A stretch of 64,000 nucleotides of DNA from Micromonospora marina (GTDB taxonomy: Bacteria > Actinomycetota > Actinomycetes > Mycobacteriales > Micromonosporaceae): the NCBI RefSeq assembly GCF_900091565.1, contig NZ_FMCV01000001.1, forward strand, positions 186,001 to 250,000, given 5' to 3'. Under the pieces are notes generated by a model that was not told the origin of the DNA, searched no databases, and saw only the letters and a list, made by a program, of their open reading frames with translations. Below are positions 1 to 8,578 of this stretch, piece by piece (positions within the stretch are counted from its first letter, which is position 1; the number at the start of each line of letters is the position of its first letter). The position numbers were made by a program, and so were the translations under genes.

Positions 1-1653
1 GCCACCCCACTCGGCCGGTGGAGCGTGGCGGTCGCGACGCTCACCGCCCTCGGACTGGCCGGAGCGTTCCTCCTGCTGCTGCTTCCCGACGGGGCGGCCG
101 GGCAGCCGCTGTCGACGTACCGGCCGCCGGACGGGTGCGTGGCCGGGCCGGACACCGGCGGCTGTCACGCCGACCGGTCCCTGCCCGGGTACGACACCGC
201 GATCGCCTGGCTCGTCGCGTACCAGGTGCTGTTGCTGCTCGCCATCGCCGCGGCGAACCGCTCCGGCCGCCGGGCACTGACCGGACCCGCCGCCGGGATG
301 CTGCTGCTGCCGCTCGGCGCGGCCTGGATCGAACGCGGCCTGCCCGCGCTGCCCGCCGCGCCGGACGCGCTGCGCACCTGGATGCTCGTCGGCCCGGCCG
401 TCGCGCTGGCCGCCGCCGGACTGTTCCTGCCCCGCCTGCGGGCGTCGGTGCCGACCCAGCCGCTCGGCGCGTACACCGATCTCGCCTGGCGCGGCTGCGC
501 CCCGGCGGTCATCGCCGGATTCGGCTGGATGATGGCGGTGGCGTACTGCGCCGGGCTGCTCTACTGGGTCAGCGACCGGCTCGACGCGTCCGCCGAACCG
601 AGCGGCCCGAGCCGGGTCGTGCCGCCGCTGGCCGTCTTCTGGGCCGGGCTGGCCTGCGCGATCGGCCTGGCCGCGCTGATCGTGCTGCTGATCCGGGCCG
701 TCGTCCTGCTGCACCGGCTGCGCCGCGTCGAGTACGCCCGGCTCGCCGCCACACCCGGCCTGTCCGCCCACGACCTGCGGCGCTGCCGCGACGTCAGCAC
801 CTACCGCGCGCTGCACCGGCTGGTCGGCGAGCACGCGGTACGGCTCCTCGGCTGCTACGCCGCGTTCTGCGCGATCCTGGTCACGCTCTGCTGCGCCGCC
901 GCGCTGTCCGGCGAGCGGCCCAGCCCGCTGTCCCCGTCCGGCTGGCAGACCGCCATCCACTGGACCGCCGAGCGCGGCGACACCGTCCTCGGCTGGCTGC
1001 CGGTGGTGATGGCGGCGCTCGGGCTGCTCGTCTACCGCACCGACTCGGTACGCCGCTCGGTCGGGGTGGTCTGGGACGTGTGCACGTTCTGGCCCCGGGC
1101 CGCGCATCCGCTCGCGCCGCCCAGCTACGCCGAACGCGCCGTACCGGAACTCCAGACCCGGGTCGCGGGACTGCTGGCGCTGCCGCCGCACCACAGCGCC
1201 CGGATGGACGGCGTCATCCTCTCTGGGCACAGCCAGGGCACCGTCATCTGCGCCGCGGTGCTGCTGCAACTTCCCCGCCGGTGGCGGCTGCGGACCTGGT
1301 TCTTCTCCTACGGCTGCCAGCTCACCCGGCTCTACGGGCGGGTCTTCCCGTCCTACTTCGGACCGGAACGGCTGCGGGCGCTCGCCGGCGCGCTGACCTG
1401 GCCCGGCGGGCACGTGGCCTGGACGAACTTCTGGCGGGACACCGACCCGCTGGGCTGGCAGGTCAGCGCCGGTCAGCGGGACGTGCCGGTGGCCGACCCG
1501 GAGGCGCTGCACCCGTCCGGCGGCGAGGTGGCCGACCCGCCCATCCGCAGCCACAGCGGCTACCCGGAGGCGACGGAGTTCACCCGGGAGCGGTCGGTGG
1601 TGGCCCGGCTGCTGCGCCGCACCGTGCCCTCACCCCGGCAGCGGACCGGCTGA
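1..1653 (+). CDS. Multipass membrane protein with lipase-like GHSQG motif (5' end possibly outside window)
   Basis: The reading frame is open from the first base of the window. A GTG at 25 could start it, but the frame runs on upstream, so the start is uncertain and the gene may be partial. Hydrophobic segments lie at about residues 5-25, 55-75, 85-105, 120-140, 170-190 and 205-230 counted from the GTG, with more around 280-340. Near residue 398 is GHSQGTVICAAVLL, a GxSxG nucleophile-elbow motif as in alpha/beta hydrolases, followed by a predicted soluble C-terminus. A membrane-anchored esterase or lipase-like role is inferred from this motif alone. It converges on the kinase gene with only 4 bases between the stop codons. 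Confidence 0.75.
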   Translation, partial: ATPLGRWSVAVATLTALGLAGAFLLLLLPDGAAGQPLSTYRPPDGCVAGPDTGGCHADRSLPGYDTAIAWLVAYQVLLLLAIAAANRSGRRALTGPAAGMLLLPLGAAWIERGLPALPAAPDALRTWMLVGPAVALAAAGLFLPRLRASVPTQPLGAYTDLAWRGCAPAVIAGFGWMMAVAYCAGLLYWVSDRLDASAEPSGPSRVVPPLAVFWAGLACAIGLAALIVLLIRAVVLLHRLRRVEYARLAATPGLSAHDLRRCRDVSTYRALHRLVGEHAVRLLGCYAAFCAILVTLCCAAALSGERPSPLSPSGWQTAIHWTAERGDTVLGWLPVVMAALGLLVYRTDSVRRSVGVVWDVCTFWPRAAHPLAPPSYAERAVPELQTRVAGLLALPPHHSARMDGVILSGHSQGTVICAAVLLQLPRRWRLRTWFFSYGCQLTRLYGRVFPSYFGPERLRALAGALTWPGGHVAWTNFWRDTDPLGWQVSAGQRDVPVADPEALHPSGGEVADPPIRSHSGYPEATEFTRERSVVARLLRRTVPSPRQRTG

Positions 1654-1657
1654 CCGG

Positions 1658-2308
1658 TCAGGCCGCCTGCGGCGGGTCGGCCAGGCGTACCACCAGGTCG
1701 GCGTGCCCGGCCGTGCCGGCGACCAGCCGGGCGTTCTCCTCGTCGCTGCCCAGCGCCCAGGCGCGGGCCTGCTCCGGCGACTTCCCGTACGCCTCGTGCC
1801 GGGCGGTGAGCCGGCGCAGCCGCAGCTCCGCGTCCAGGTCGAGGAACCAGACCTGGTGTACGAGCGTGCGCACCTCCTCCCACGGGTCGTCCCGCAGCAG
1901 CAGGTAGTTGCCCTCGGTGACCACCAGGCGCACCTCGGGCGGCACCTCGATCGACCCGGCGACCGGCTCCTCCAGGTCGCGGCGGAACTCCGGCGCCCAC
2001 ACCGACGTCGGCTCCAGGCGGCGCAACCGGCGCAGCATGGAGACGAAGCCGTTGACGTCGAACGTGTCCGGCGCGCCCTTGCGCCCGGCCAGGCCGAGCC
2101 GCGCCAGTGCCGGCCCGGCCAGGTGGAACCCGTCCATCGGGACCAGCCGGGCGGACGGGCCGAGCGCGGCCACGATCCGTTCCGCCAGCGTCGACTTGCC
2201 CGCCCCCGGCGCCCCGGCGATGCCGAGCAGTTGCCGCGGGCCGTCCCCGGCCAGTGCACGGGCCCGGGCGATCAGCTCGTCGAGCGCGAGCACCTCCGCC
2301 GGTGGCAT
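1658..2308 (-). CDS. P-loop nucleoside/nucleotide kinase family protein (uridine kinase/pantothenate kinase-like)
   Basis: 216-residue cytoplasmic protein. Walker A is GAPGAGKST near residues 30-38, followed by the substrate-loop sequence PMDGFHLAG typical of the uridine kinase/PRK-like kinase superfamily. TEGNYLLL in the middle resembles the family's Walker-B region. The actual substrate cannot be told from sequence. I chose the ATG at 2308 because it overlaps the stop of the upstream SIMPL gene (TGATG), implying translational coupling. The longer open frame up to 2593 lies over that gene and has no kinase-like sequence. The pair forms a two-gene operon. Confidence 0.85.
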   Translation of the reverse strand: MPPAEVLALDELIARARALAGDGPRQLLGIAGAPGAGKSTLAERIVAALGPSARLVPMDGFHLAGPALARLGLAGRKGAPDTFDVNGFVSMLRRLRRLEPTSVWAPEFRRDLEEPVAGSIEVPPEVRLVVTEGNYLLLRDDPWEEVRTLVHQVWFLDLDAELRLRRLTARHEAYGKSPEQARAWALGSDEENARLVAGTAGHADLVVRLADPPQAA

Positions 2309-2949
2309 CAGCCCAGCACCGGCTCGCTGATGGTGAACCGCGCCTCGACCGCCGCGTGCACCGGCTGCGGTGCCGGGTCCAGCTCCAGCTCCGGCTCCGG
2401 CTCGCCGGACCGCGCGTACGCCGCCTTGACCATCATCGGCGGGCCGGCGCTCATCCCGGTGTCGGACAGCTCGCGCAACGCGATCACCCGCGCGCCGAGC
2501 GCCTCGGCGTACTCCCGGGCCCGGACCAGCGCGTCGGCGATCGCGGCCTGCCGCACCTCCCGGTACGCCGGGCTGTCCGGCCGCAGCGACCACACCGGCC
2601 CGGCCACCTCGACCTGATCCTGGTCGGCCAGGCGGAGCATCAGGTCACCGAGCGCGGTGAAGTCGGTGGTCGTCACGGTGGTGCTCAGGCTGCCCTGGTA
2701 GGCGACCACCCGGTCGCCGGAGCGCTTCGTCACCGGCCGGACGTGGACCTGGCCGGTCTCCCGGCGCTCCACCGCGGGCTCGGCCGCGTCCAGCAGCGCG
2801 CGCACCGCGGCGGCGCGTTCGGCCAGCCGGGTCAGCGTGGTCTCCCGGTCCCGGTCGCGCGCCACCGCCGTCACCGTGAACCGGGCCAGCTCGGGAGCCG
2901 TCTCCCGGTACGCCTCACCGCGTACCGCCACGACCGGTGCGTCCGCCAT
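2308..2949 (-). CDS. SIMPL domain-containing protein (DUF541)
   Basis: 213 residues with no obvious signal peptide. The family layout is visible: an N-terminal VAVRGEAYRETAPELARFTVTA segment, then a region with VAYQGSLSTTVT, and a C-terminal section REYAEALGARVIALREL. SIMPL proteins (BP26/OMP28-like) are widespread and often form ring-shaped oligomers; their biochemical role is not settled. First gene of a pair with the downstream kinase, sharing one base. A TAGGCT box lies seven bases before the ATG, suggesting a leaderless transcript. Confidence 0.85.
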   Translation of the reverse strand: MADAPVVAVRGEAYRETAPELARFTVTAVARDRDRETTLTRLAERAAAVRALLDAAEPAVERRETGQVHVRPVTKRSGDRVVAYQGSLSTTVTTTDFTALGDLMLRLADQDQVEVAGPVWSLRPDSPAYREVRQAAIADALVRAREYAEALGARVIALRELSDTGMSAGPPMMVKAAYARSGEPEPELELDPAPQPVHAAVEARFTISEPVLG

Positions 2950-2954
2950 GCCGC

Positions 2955-3971
2955 TCAGCCTAACGGCGGGGTGGCCGGGAGGTGTCCCGTGTAGGTGACC
3001 GCGCCGGCCGTCTCCCGGACCTCGCTCAGGTGGCCGCCCGCCGTGCCCAGCTCCCGCAGGTACGCCAGCTCGCCCGCGTGGTCGGCGGCCGCCGGGAACT
3101 CCCGCCGGTGCGCGGTGAACGTACGGGCCCGCAGCGTGGAGCGAACGTCCCGCCCCTCGGCGAACCGGTCGGCCAGGGCACCGGCGTCACCACCGCGCAG
3201 CGCCTCGGTCAGCTCGTCCAGGAACGCGCCGAGCGCGTCCAGCTCGGCCAGTACGCGGTCCCGGTTGCCGAGCAGCATGTTCGCGGTCCGCTCGGGTGGC
3301 CCGCCGGCGACCCGGGTGCCGTCGGAGAAGCTACCGGCGGCGAGCGTCAGCACCGCGTCCCGCAGCGCCGAGCGGTGCACGGTGCCGGCCAGCGCGCCCG
3401 CCAGCACGTGCGGCACGTGCGAGGCGAGCGCGGCGGCGCCGTCGTGCTCCGGGGCGGACATGGGCACCACCCGGGCGTGGAAGACGTCCACCAGCAGCAT
3501 CGCCAGCCGCCGGAACGCACCCAGGCCGGTCGGCCCCGGACAGAGCACCCAGGCGGCGCCGTCGAGCAGGTCCGGGCTGGCCGCGCCCGCTCCGGCGCGG
3601 TCCGCGCCGGCCATCGGGTGGCCCGGCACGAAGCGGTGCCCGAGCCCTTGCACGGTGGCGGCGGTGCTCACCTCGGCCTTGACGCTGCCCACGTCGGTGA
3701 GCACGCAGGCCTCGTCGGTCACGGCGGCGACCCGGGCCAGTGTCGTCGGCAGCGTGGGCAGCGGGCCGCAGAGGAACACCACGTCCCGGCCGGTGACCGC
3801 CTCCTCGACCGTGTCGGGCGCGTCGACGCCCCGGTCGCGTATCTGCCGGCGGGCCACCGGATCGGGATCCCAGCCGGCGACGTCGAGCCCGGCGTCGCGC
3901 AGCCGCAGCAGCACCGAACCGCCAATCAGTCCGGTGCCGACCACCGCCGCCCGCGCCAGCCCGCCCGCCAC
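2955..3971 (-). CDS. tyrA: Prephenate dehydrogenase
   Basis: 338-residue cytosolic enzyme for NAD(P)-dependent oxidative decarboxylation of prephenate to 4-hydroxyphenylpyruvate in tyrosine synthesis. It opens with a Rossmann dinucleotide site, VVGTGLIGGS, near residues 9-18. The region GHPMAGADRAG carries the conserved HP(M/I)AG substrate/catalytic motif with His, and TDVGSVKAEV is also typical of TyrA. There is no fused chorismate mutase or obvious ACT domain. The GTG at 3971 is chosen because it starts one base after the dapC stop; the frame continues upstream only through dapC. It is cotranscribed with dapC and fdxA. Confidence 0.88.
   Translation of the reverse strand: MAGGLARAAVVGTGLIGGSVLLRLRDAGLDVAGWDPDPVARRQIRDRGVDAPDTVEEAVTGRDVVFLCGPLPTLPTTLARVAAVTDEACVLTDVGSVKAEVSTAATVQGLGHRFVPGHPMAGADRAGAGAASPDLLDGAAWVLCPGPTGLGAFRRLAMLLVDVFHARVVPMSAPEHDGAAALASHVPHVLAGALAGTVHRSALRDAVLTLAAGSFSDGTRVAGGPPERTANMLLGNRDRVLAELDALGAFLDELTEALRGGDAGALADRFAEGRDVRSTLRARTFTAHRREFPAAADHAGELAYLRELGTAGGHLSEVRETAGAVTYTGHLPATPPLG
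2957..2962 (-). promoter_or_regulatory. Putative -10 box of leaderless promoter (SIMPL gene)
   Basis: TAGGCT on the minus strand with 7 nt between it and the ATG at 2949. This geometry recurs at many genes in the window and leaves no room for a ribosome binding site. Confidence 0.45.
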
Positions 3972-3972
3972 G

Positions 3973-5082
3973 TCAGGCCCCGGCGAGCCGCCCGGCCACC
4001 GCGTCCACGTGCTCGTCGGACTCGGTGAGGGCCACCCGGACGTGCCGGGCACCGGCCGGTCCGTAGAAGACACCGGCGGCCACCAGGATGCCGCGGCGGG
4101 CCAGCCGGTCCACGGTCTCCCAGCAGTCCTCGCCCCGGGTGAGCCACAGGTAGAGCCCGGCCTCCGAGTGCTCGACTGTGAAACCCGCGGCGGTGAACGC
4201 CTCCCGCAGCTTCTCCCGCCGGACCCGGTAGCGCTCCCGCTGGGCGTCGGCGTGCTCCTGGTCGCCGAGCGCGGCCACCATGGCGGCCTGCACCGGGGCC
4301 GGCACGATAAGTCCCGCGTGCTTGCGGATCTTGAGCAGCTCGGCCACCAGCGCCGGGTCACCGGCGACGAACCCGGCCCGGTAGCCGGCCAGGTTGGAGC
4401 GCTTGGACAGCGAGTGCACCGCCAGCACGCCGTCGTACGAGCCGCCGCACACCTCGGGCGAGAGCACCGAGACGGGCTCGGCGTCCCAGCCCAGCGGCAG
4501 GTAGCACTCGTCGCTGGCGACCACCGCGCCGCGCTCGCGCGCCCACTCGACCACCTTGCGCAGGTGGGCGGCGGGCAGCACGCGGCCGGTCGGGTTACCC
4601 GGCGAGTTGACCCAGACCAGGCGGACCCGGGGATCCGGGCCCAGGGCGGTCAGCGAGTCGGTGCGTACCGTCGTCGCGCCGGCCAGCCGGGCCCCGTCCT
4701 CGTAGGTCGGGTAGGCCACCGACGGCACCACCACCACGTCACCGGGGCCGAGCCCGAGCAGCGTGGGCAGCCAGGCCACCAGCTCCTTGGAGCCGATCGT
4801 CGGCAGCACGCCCAGGCCGTCGACGCCCGCGCCGCAGGCCCGCGCGACCCAGGCCGCGATCGCGTCCCGCAGGGCGGGCGTACCGGCGGTCAGCGGGTAG
4901 CCCGGTGCGTCGGACGCGTCGGCCAGGGCCTGCCGGATCAGGTCTGGCACCGGGTCGACCGGCGTGCCCATCGACAGGTTGATGAGACCGTCCGGGTGCG
5001 CCGCGGCCGTCGCGGCCGCGGCGTCCAGGGTGTCCCAGGTGAAGTCGGGCAGCCGTGCCGAGACCGGCGAGTGCCGGTTCAG
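3973..5082 (-). CDS. dapC: N-succinyldiaminopimelate aminotransferase (PLP-dependent)
   Basis: About 369 residues, fold type I aminotransferase of the lysine/diaminopimelate branch. NSPGNPTGR (cofactor-binding Asn), SDECY (Asp and Tyr for PLP) and SLSKRSNLAGYRAGF (Schiff-base Lys) are all present. The placement next to fdxA matches the fdxC-dapC pair of mycobacteria. The start is unusual. No ATG or GTG lies at the 5' end, and the best candidate is a CTG at 5082 that overlaps the fdxA stop (CTGA), with a GAGGG Shine-Dalgarno-like run seven bases upstream. Function is well supported; the exact start is less sure. Confidence 0.87.
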   Translation of the reverse strand: MNRHSPVSARLPDFTWDTLDAAAATAAAHPDGLINLSMGTPVDPVPDLIRQALADASDAPGYPLTAGTPALRDAIAAWVARACGAGVDGLGVLPTIGSKELVAWLPTLLGLGPGDVVVVPSVAYPTYEDGARLAGATTVRTDSLTALGPDPRVRLVWVNSPGNPTGRVLPAAHLRKVVEWARERGAVVASDECYLPLGWDAEPVSVLSPEVCGGSYDGVLAVHSLSKRSNLAGYRAGFVAGDPALVAELLKIRKHAGLIVPAPVQAAMVAALGDQEHADAQRERYRVRREKLREAFTAAGFTVEHSEAGLYLWLTRGEDCWETVDRLARRGILVAAGVFYGPAGARHVRVALTESDEHVDAVAGRLAGA

Positions 5083-5405
5083 TGGCCCTCGCCGCGCGGC
5101 GGCTGCGCGGCGACGAAGGTGGCGTCCTTCTCCACCTTGCCGATCTTCGAGGCGCCACCGGGCGAGCCCAGGTCCTCGAAGAACTCGTAGTTGGCCCCGG
5201 TGTAGTCCTTCCACTGCTCCGGGACGTCGTCCTCGTAGAAGATCGCTTCCACCGGGCAGACCGGCTCGCAGGCACCACAGTCGACGCACTCGTCGGGGTG
5301 GATGTAGAGCATCCGGTTGCCCTCGTAGATGCAGTCGACCGGGCACTCCTCGATGCATGCCTTGTCGAGCACATCCACGCACGGCTCGGCGATGATGTAG
5401 GTCAC
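5079..5405 (-). CDS. fdxA: Seven-iron ferredoxin (3Fe-4S/4Fe-4S)
   Basis: 108-residue small electron carrier. The N-terminal cysteine set (Cys9, Cys17, Cys21, Cys25) and CVDCGACEPVCP from residue 40 are the cluster ligands of actinobacterial FdxA/FdxC ferredoxins. The acidic C-terminal part is also typical. I chose GTG at 5405 rather than the upstream start at 5423, because GGAGGAG lies seven bases before it and the mature family begins TYIIAEPC. Its stop overlaps the start of dapC. Electron partners are not evident nearby. Confidence 0.92.
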   Translation of the reverse strand: MTYIIAEPCVDVLDKACIEECPVDCIYEGNRMLYIHPDECVDCGACEPVCPVEAIFYEDDVPEQWKDYTGANYEFFEDLGSPGGASKIGKVEKDATFVAAQPPRGEGH

Positions 5406-5484
5406 CGGTCTTCTCCTCCGCAAGACTCGTCGCGATCAACCGCAACGGTAAGAGCCTAGTATCTCGCCGGGGAGGGGGTCGATC

Positions 5485-6516
5485 GTGCTCCGACAGCAGG
5501 ACGTGGGACACCGGATCGTGGTCCGCCGGATTGTGGGGATTCGAGAGGGCCGCACGCTGTTCTCCGACGCGCTCGGCGAACTCGTGGAGCTGAGCGAGAC
5601 CCACATCACCCTGTCCACCGACGCCGGGCCGCTGCGCGTACCGGTGGCCGAGGTGCATCGGGCCAAGCGGGTGCCGCCGGCCCGCCGGCCCACCGCCGCC
5701 GCCGTGGTCGCGCTGGAGCTGGCCGCCGACGAGGCGTGGCCCGCACCGGTACGCGGACGGCTCGGCGACTGGCTGCTGCGCTGGGCCGACGGCTGGACCG
5801 GGCGGGCGAACAGCGCGTTACCCGCCGGCGACCCGGACCGCCCGCTGCCCGCCGCGCTCGACGCGGTGCAGCGCTGGTACGCCGAGCGCGGCGGGTCCGC
5901 CCTGGTGAACACCCCGCTGCCGCTGGCCGCACCGGTCGGGGCGGAGCTGGACGCCCGCGGCTGGACGTCCCGGCCTCCGGTACTGGTGCAGACCGTCCCG
6001 CTGCGCACCCTGACCGCGCCGCCGGAGACCGTCCCCGCCGACGTGCACCCCGGGCGCGTCGCGATGCCGGCGGCCGCTGACCCCCCGCCGCCGGCATCAC
6101 CCGCCGGGACGCCGCCGGTGACTCTGACCGGCACGCCCACCGACGACTGGCTGGCCATCTGCGCCGGCCGCAAGGGCGGCCTGCCGGACGCCGCGCGGCA
6201 CGTGCTCACCGCCGTCGACCGGGTCCGCTTCGCGGAGCTGCGCGTCGACGGCCGGTTGCTCGCCATCGGCCGGGGGACGGTGACCGGCGGGGGCCGCTGG
6301 CTCGGCCTCGGCCTGCTCGAAGTGCTGCCCGAGGCGCGGCGGCGGGGATTCGCCACTGCCGTCGTCCGCGCCCTGGCCGACTGGGGTGCGGACGAGGGCG
6401 CCGCCCGCGCGTTCCTCCAGGTGGAACAGAGCAACACCGGCGCTGTGACGCTCTACCGGCGGCTCGGCTTCACCACCCACCACACCTACCTGACCCGGGT
6501 CGCCCCGACGGCCTGA
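5485..6516 (+). CDS. GNAT family N-acetyltransferase with N-terminal SH3-like region
   Basis: 343 residues. Residues 1-60 (GHRIVVRRIVG...GELVELSETHITL...VPVAEVHRAKRVP) form a small beta-rich region. A variable middle is followed by a C-terminal GNAT domain with acetyl-CoA motif LPEARRRGFATAVVRALADWG near 275-295 and VEQSNTGAVTLYRRLGF near 312-328. The architecture resembles the Cg3035-type N-acetylglutamate synthases of actinobacteria, but I cannot confirm the substrate. GTG start preceded by GGGAGGGGG. Divergent from fdxA with 79 bases between, and a TAGTAT box at 5457. Confidence 0.8.
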   Translation: MLRQQDVGHRIVVRRIVGIREGRTLFSDALGELVELSETHITLSTDAGPLRVPVAEVHRAKRVPPARRPTAAAVVALELAADEAWPAPVRGRLGDWLLRWADGWTGRANSALPAGDPDRPLPAALDAVQRWYAERGGSALVNTPLPLAAPVGAELDARGWTSRPPVLVQTVPLRTLTAPPETVPADVHPGRVAMPAAADPPPPASPAGTPPVTLTGTPTDDWLAICAGRKGGLPDAARHVLTAVDRVRFAELRVDGRLLAIGRGTVTGGGRWLGLGLLEVLPEARRRGFATAVVRALADWGADEGAARAFLQVEQSNTGAVTLYRRLGFTTHHTYLTRVAPTA

Positions 6517-6527
6517 GCGGCGGACGG

Positions 6528-6992
6528 TCAGCGCCGGACGATCTTGCGGGGCCGGGTGCGCTTCATCTCGGCGTAGCGCTTGAGCTGGCGGGACCGGTAG
6601 TCCCGGCCCAGTGCGGTCAGGATCAGGTAGCCGACCAGCACGCCCGCCGCGCTGGCCGCGAGGTAGAGCCAGATCTGGGCGAAGAAGAGGCCCGCGCCGC
6701 CGCCGAACGGGTTCTCCCCGACCAGCAGCGGGCCGACGAACACGGTGAGCGCCAGCGCGACCGCGACCGCGGCGGCCAGGTCACCGGCCCAGCGGTCCAG
6801 CGGCCGGTCGGCGCCCCACCGGAACGCGGTGCCGGCCAGGATCAGTCCGATGACCAGGAACATGGCGAGCGAGACACGGCCGGTCGCGGTGTCGTCGTCC
6901 GGGAACGCGAGTTTGATCACCAGCCGGGCCACCACGTTCACCCCGAACAACGCGGCTGCCAGCACACCCACCGCACGCCACCGCTGACCCAT
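6528..6992 (-). CDS. Conserved hypothetical four-helix membrane protein
   Basis: 154 residues with hydrophobic stretches near 10-30, 41-60, 70-95 and 105-130, then a strongly basic tail (RSRQLKRYAEMKRTRPRKIVRR, split here as family-like basic end). No enzyme motif is recognisable. It lies convergent to the GNAT gene, 11 bases away. Together with the next membrane protein it follows mshB on the same strand, which may mean a role in the same transcript but says little about function. Confidence 0.65.
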   Translation of the reverse strand: MGQRWRAVGVLAAALFGVNVVARLVIKLAFPDDDTATGRVSLAMFLVIGLILAGTAFRWGADRPLDRWAGDLAAAVAVALALTVFVGPLLVGENPFGGGAGLFFAQIWLYLAASAAGVLVGYLILTALGRDYRSRQLKRYAEMKRTRPRKIVRR

Positions 6993-7078
6993 CGCACGCC
7001 TCCCGCCGTACCGCCCGCTCCCTCGGCGGGCCCTCTGGCAGGAATGTCTACCACCGCTGCCGGTGCGCCGTCAGCACC

Positions 7079-7573
7079 TCAGCGGACAGGCGGCGGCGTC
7101 ACCAGTTGCCGGAAGCCCACCACCGCGAACGTGATCGCGCCGGCCACGATCAGCGCCAGGCCCAGCACGTTGTCGCCGACCAGTGCGAGATCACCCTCGA
7201 CGGTACGGACACCACCCGCCACGATCACCACAAACCACGGCAGCGCGGCCAGCACGATCGCCCAGCGGCCACCGGTCGACCGGCGCGCGTACGAGCCCAG
7301 CAGCACAGTCGACGCCACCACGGCGGCGACCCCGACGGCCACCGCGCCGATCCCGACCAGCGCCTGCGGCACGCCGGAGAGGCCCTGCACGATGTTCCAG
7401 GCCCAGGTCGCGAAGATCAGTTCGAGCAACGCGAGCAGGACGCCGGCCCAGACCGTCACGACACCGCCGGCCACCCGCAACGCGCGGTCGAGCGCCCGCT
7501 CCGCCGGGCTCGGCGTCGCGGCCGTCGGCGGCTGCTCGGGAAGGGTCGACACGGGTACGGCCGGCAACGTCAC
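7079..7573 (-). CDS. Conserved hypothetical membrane protein downstream of mshB
   Basis: 164 residues. After a proline/alanine-rich N-terminus of about 25 residues there are four hydrophobic segments (about 35-60, 68-92, 100-120, 130-155). No known motif. Its GTG start overlaps the mshB stop by four bases (GTGA), so it is translationally coupled to mshB. Mycobacteria also have a small membrane protein gene just after mshB, so the association may be old. Function unknown. Confidence 0.68.
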   Translation of the reverse strand: MTLPAVPVSTLPEQPPTAATPSPAERALDRALRVAGGVVTVWAGVLLALLELIFATWAWNIVQGLSGVPQALVGIGAVAVGVAAVVASTVLLGSYARRSTGGRWAIVLAALPWFVVIVAGGVRTVEGDLALVGDNVLGLALIVAGAITFAVVGFRQLVTPPPVR

Positions 7574-8484
7574 CGGAGACCGGCCGCCGCGACCGGAGAC
7601 CGCTGCGCGCCGTCCACGGCGATCCCGGCGAAGAGGTCGCCCTCCCAGCCGTACGGGCCGGCGCCCGGCCCCTTGTCGCCGACGGCGAGCGTGAAGTACT
7701 CGACGCCCATGAACTCGCCGCCGAAGTTGCCGGCGATCGAGTACAGCCAGGAGTTCGCCGGGATCTGCGTGGCGTGGGCGCGCATCGCCGCCTCCTTGGC
7801 GGCGTACTGGTCGGTGGCGTCGATCCGGGCGGCGATCTCCGCGTCCGGCGTGCCGAACGGCAGCTCGTCGGCGCTCTCGATGCCGGCGAACGGGTTGTCC
7901 GAGGACTCGGTGAACGTCTCCAGACCCGCGTCGAGCACGCTGCGCGGCATGGCCGTCCAGTAGACCTTCGCCGGGGCGATCCCCTCGTCCGCGGCCAGTT
8001 CCACCGCCCGCATCGCCACCCGGTGCGCCTGGATGTGGTCGGGGTGGCCGTAGAAGCCGTCCGGGTCGTAGGTGACGAGCACCTGGGGGCGGACCTCACG
8101 GATGACGTCCACCAGGTAAGCGGCGGCCTCGTCCAGGTCGGCCTGCCAGAACGCCCTCGGGTGCTCGTTCGTGGCCAGGCCCATCATGCCGGAGTCGCGG
8201 TAACGGCCCGCGCCGCCGAGGAACCGGTGGTCGGTGACGCCGAGCGCGGCACAGGCCGCCGTCAGCTCCCCGATCCGGTAGCCGCCGAGCTGGTCCGCCT
8301 CGGCCGCGCAGAGCCCGGCCAGCGCCGGGACGTGGATCTCGCCCTCCTCGCCCAGGGTGCAGGTGACGAGCGTGACGTGGGCACCGGTGGCGGCGTAGTG
8401 CGCCATCGTCGCGCCGGTGCCGATCGACTCGTCGTCGGGATGCGCGTGGACCAGCAGAAGTCGCCGGTCGGGCAGGGTCGTCAC
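7570..8484 (-). CDS. mshB: GlcNAc-inositol (N-acetyl-1-D-myo-inosityl-2-amino-2-deoxy-glucopyranoside) deacetylase
   Basis: 304-residue zinc deacetylase of the second committed step of mycothiol synthesis, making GlcN-Ins from GlcNAc-Ins. The LmbE/PIG-L zinc motif HAHPDDES is at about residues 12-19 and the second ligand region [11 protein letters not shown] is near 155; [11 protein letters not shown] is also MshB-like. I chose GTG at 8484 since a TAGAGT box ends seven bases upstream. The nearby GTG at 8493 would lie inside that box. Divergent from the DPP4-like gene. Its presence identifies a mycothiol-producing actinomycete. Confidence 0.93.
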   Translation of the reverse strand: MTTLPDRRLLLVHAHPDDESIGTGATMAHYAATGAHVTLVTCTLGEEGEIHVPALAGLCAAEADQLGGYRIGELTAACAALGVTDHRFLGGAGRYRDSGMMGLATNEHPRAFWQADLDEAAAYLVDVIREVRPQVLVTYDPDGFYGHPDHIQAHRVAMRAVELAADEGIAPAKVYWTAMPRSVLDAGLETFTESSDNPFAGIESADELPFGTPDAEIAARIDATDQYAAKEAAMRAHATQIPANSWLYSIAGNFGGEFMGVEYFTLAVGDKGPGAGPYGWEGDLFAGIAVDGAQRSPVAAAGLR

Positions 8485-8491
8485 GCCCGTC

Positions 8492-8497
8492 ACTCTA
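8492..8497 (-). promoter_or_regulatory. Putative -10 box of leaderless promoter (mshB)
   Basis: TAGAGT on the minus strand, followed by seven bases and the GTG at 8484. No Shine-Dalgarno sequence fits between. Confidence 0.45.
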
Positions 8498-8566
8498 ACC
8501 GGCGGTCCTGCCCGCTCGACGGTGATGCGTCCGCCCAGGTCGGCCACATCACCTCCGGCGCCCGCC

Positions 8567-8572
8567 TACGCT
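8567..8572 (+). promoter_or_regulatory. Putative -10 box of leaderless promoter (S9 peptidase)
   Basis: TACGCT with six bases to the GTG at 8579. It faces the mshB promoter 70 bases away, giving a compact divergent promoter region. Confidence 0.45.
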
Positions 8573-8578
8573 GCAGGC

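Noticed and set aside
18..1907. A 629-codon open frame on the plus strand
   Set aside because: Arg/Ala/Gly-rich low-complexity translation in another frame of the membrane-hydrolase gene; no domain or ribosome binding site.
8485..8493. GTG at 8493 as the mshB start
   Set aside because: It falls inside the TAGAGT box and would add three residues not typical of MshB.
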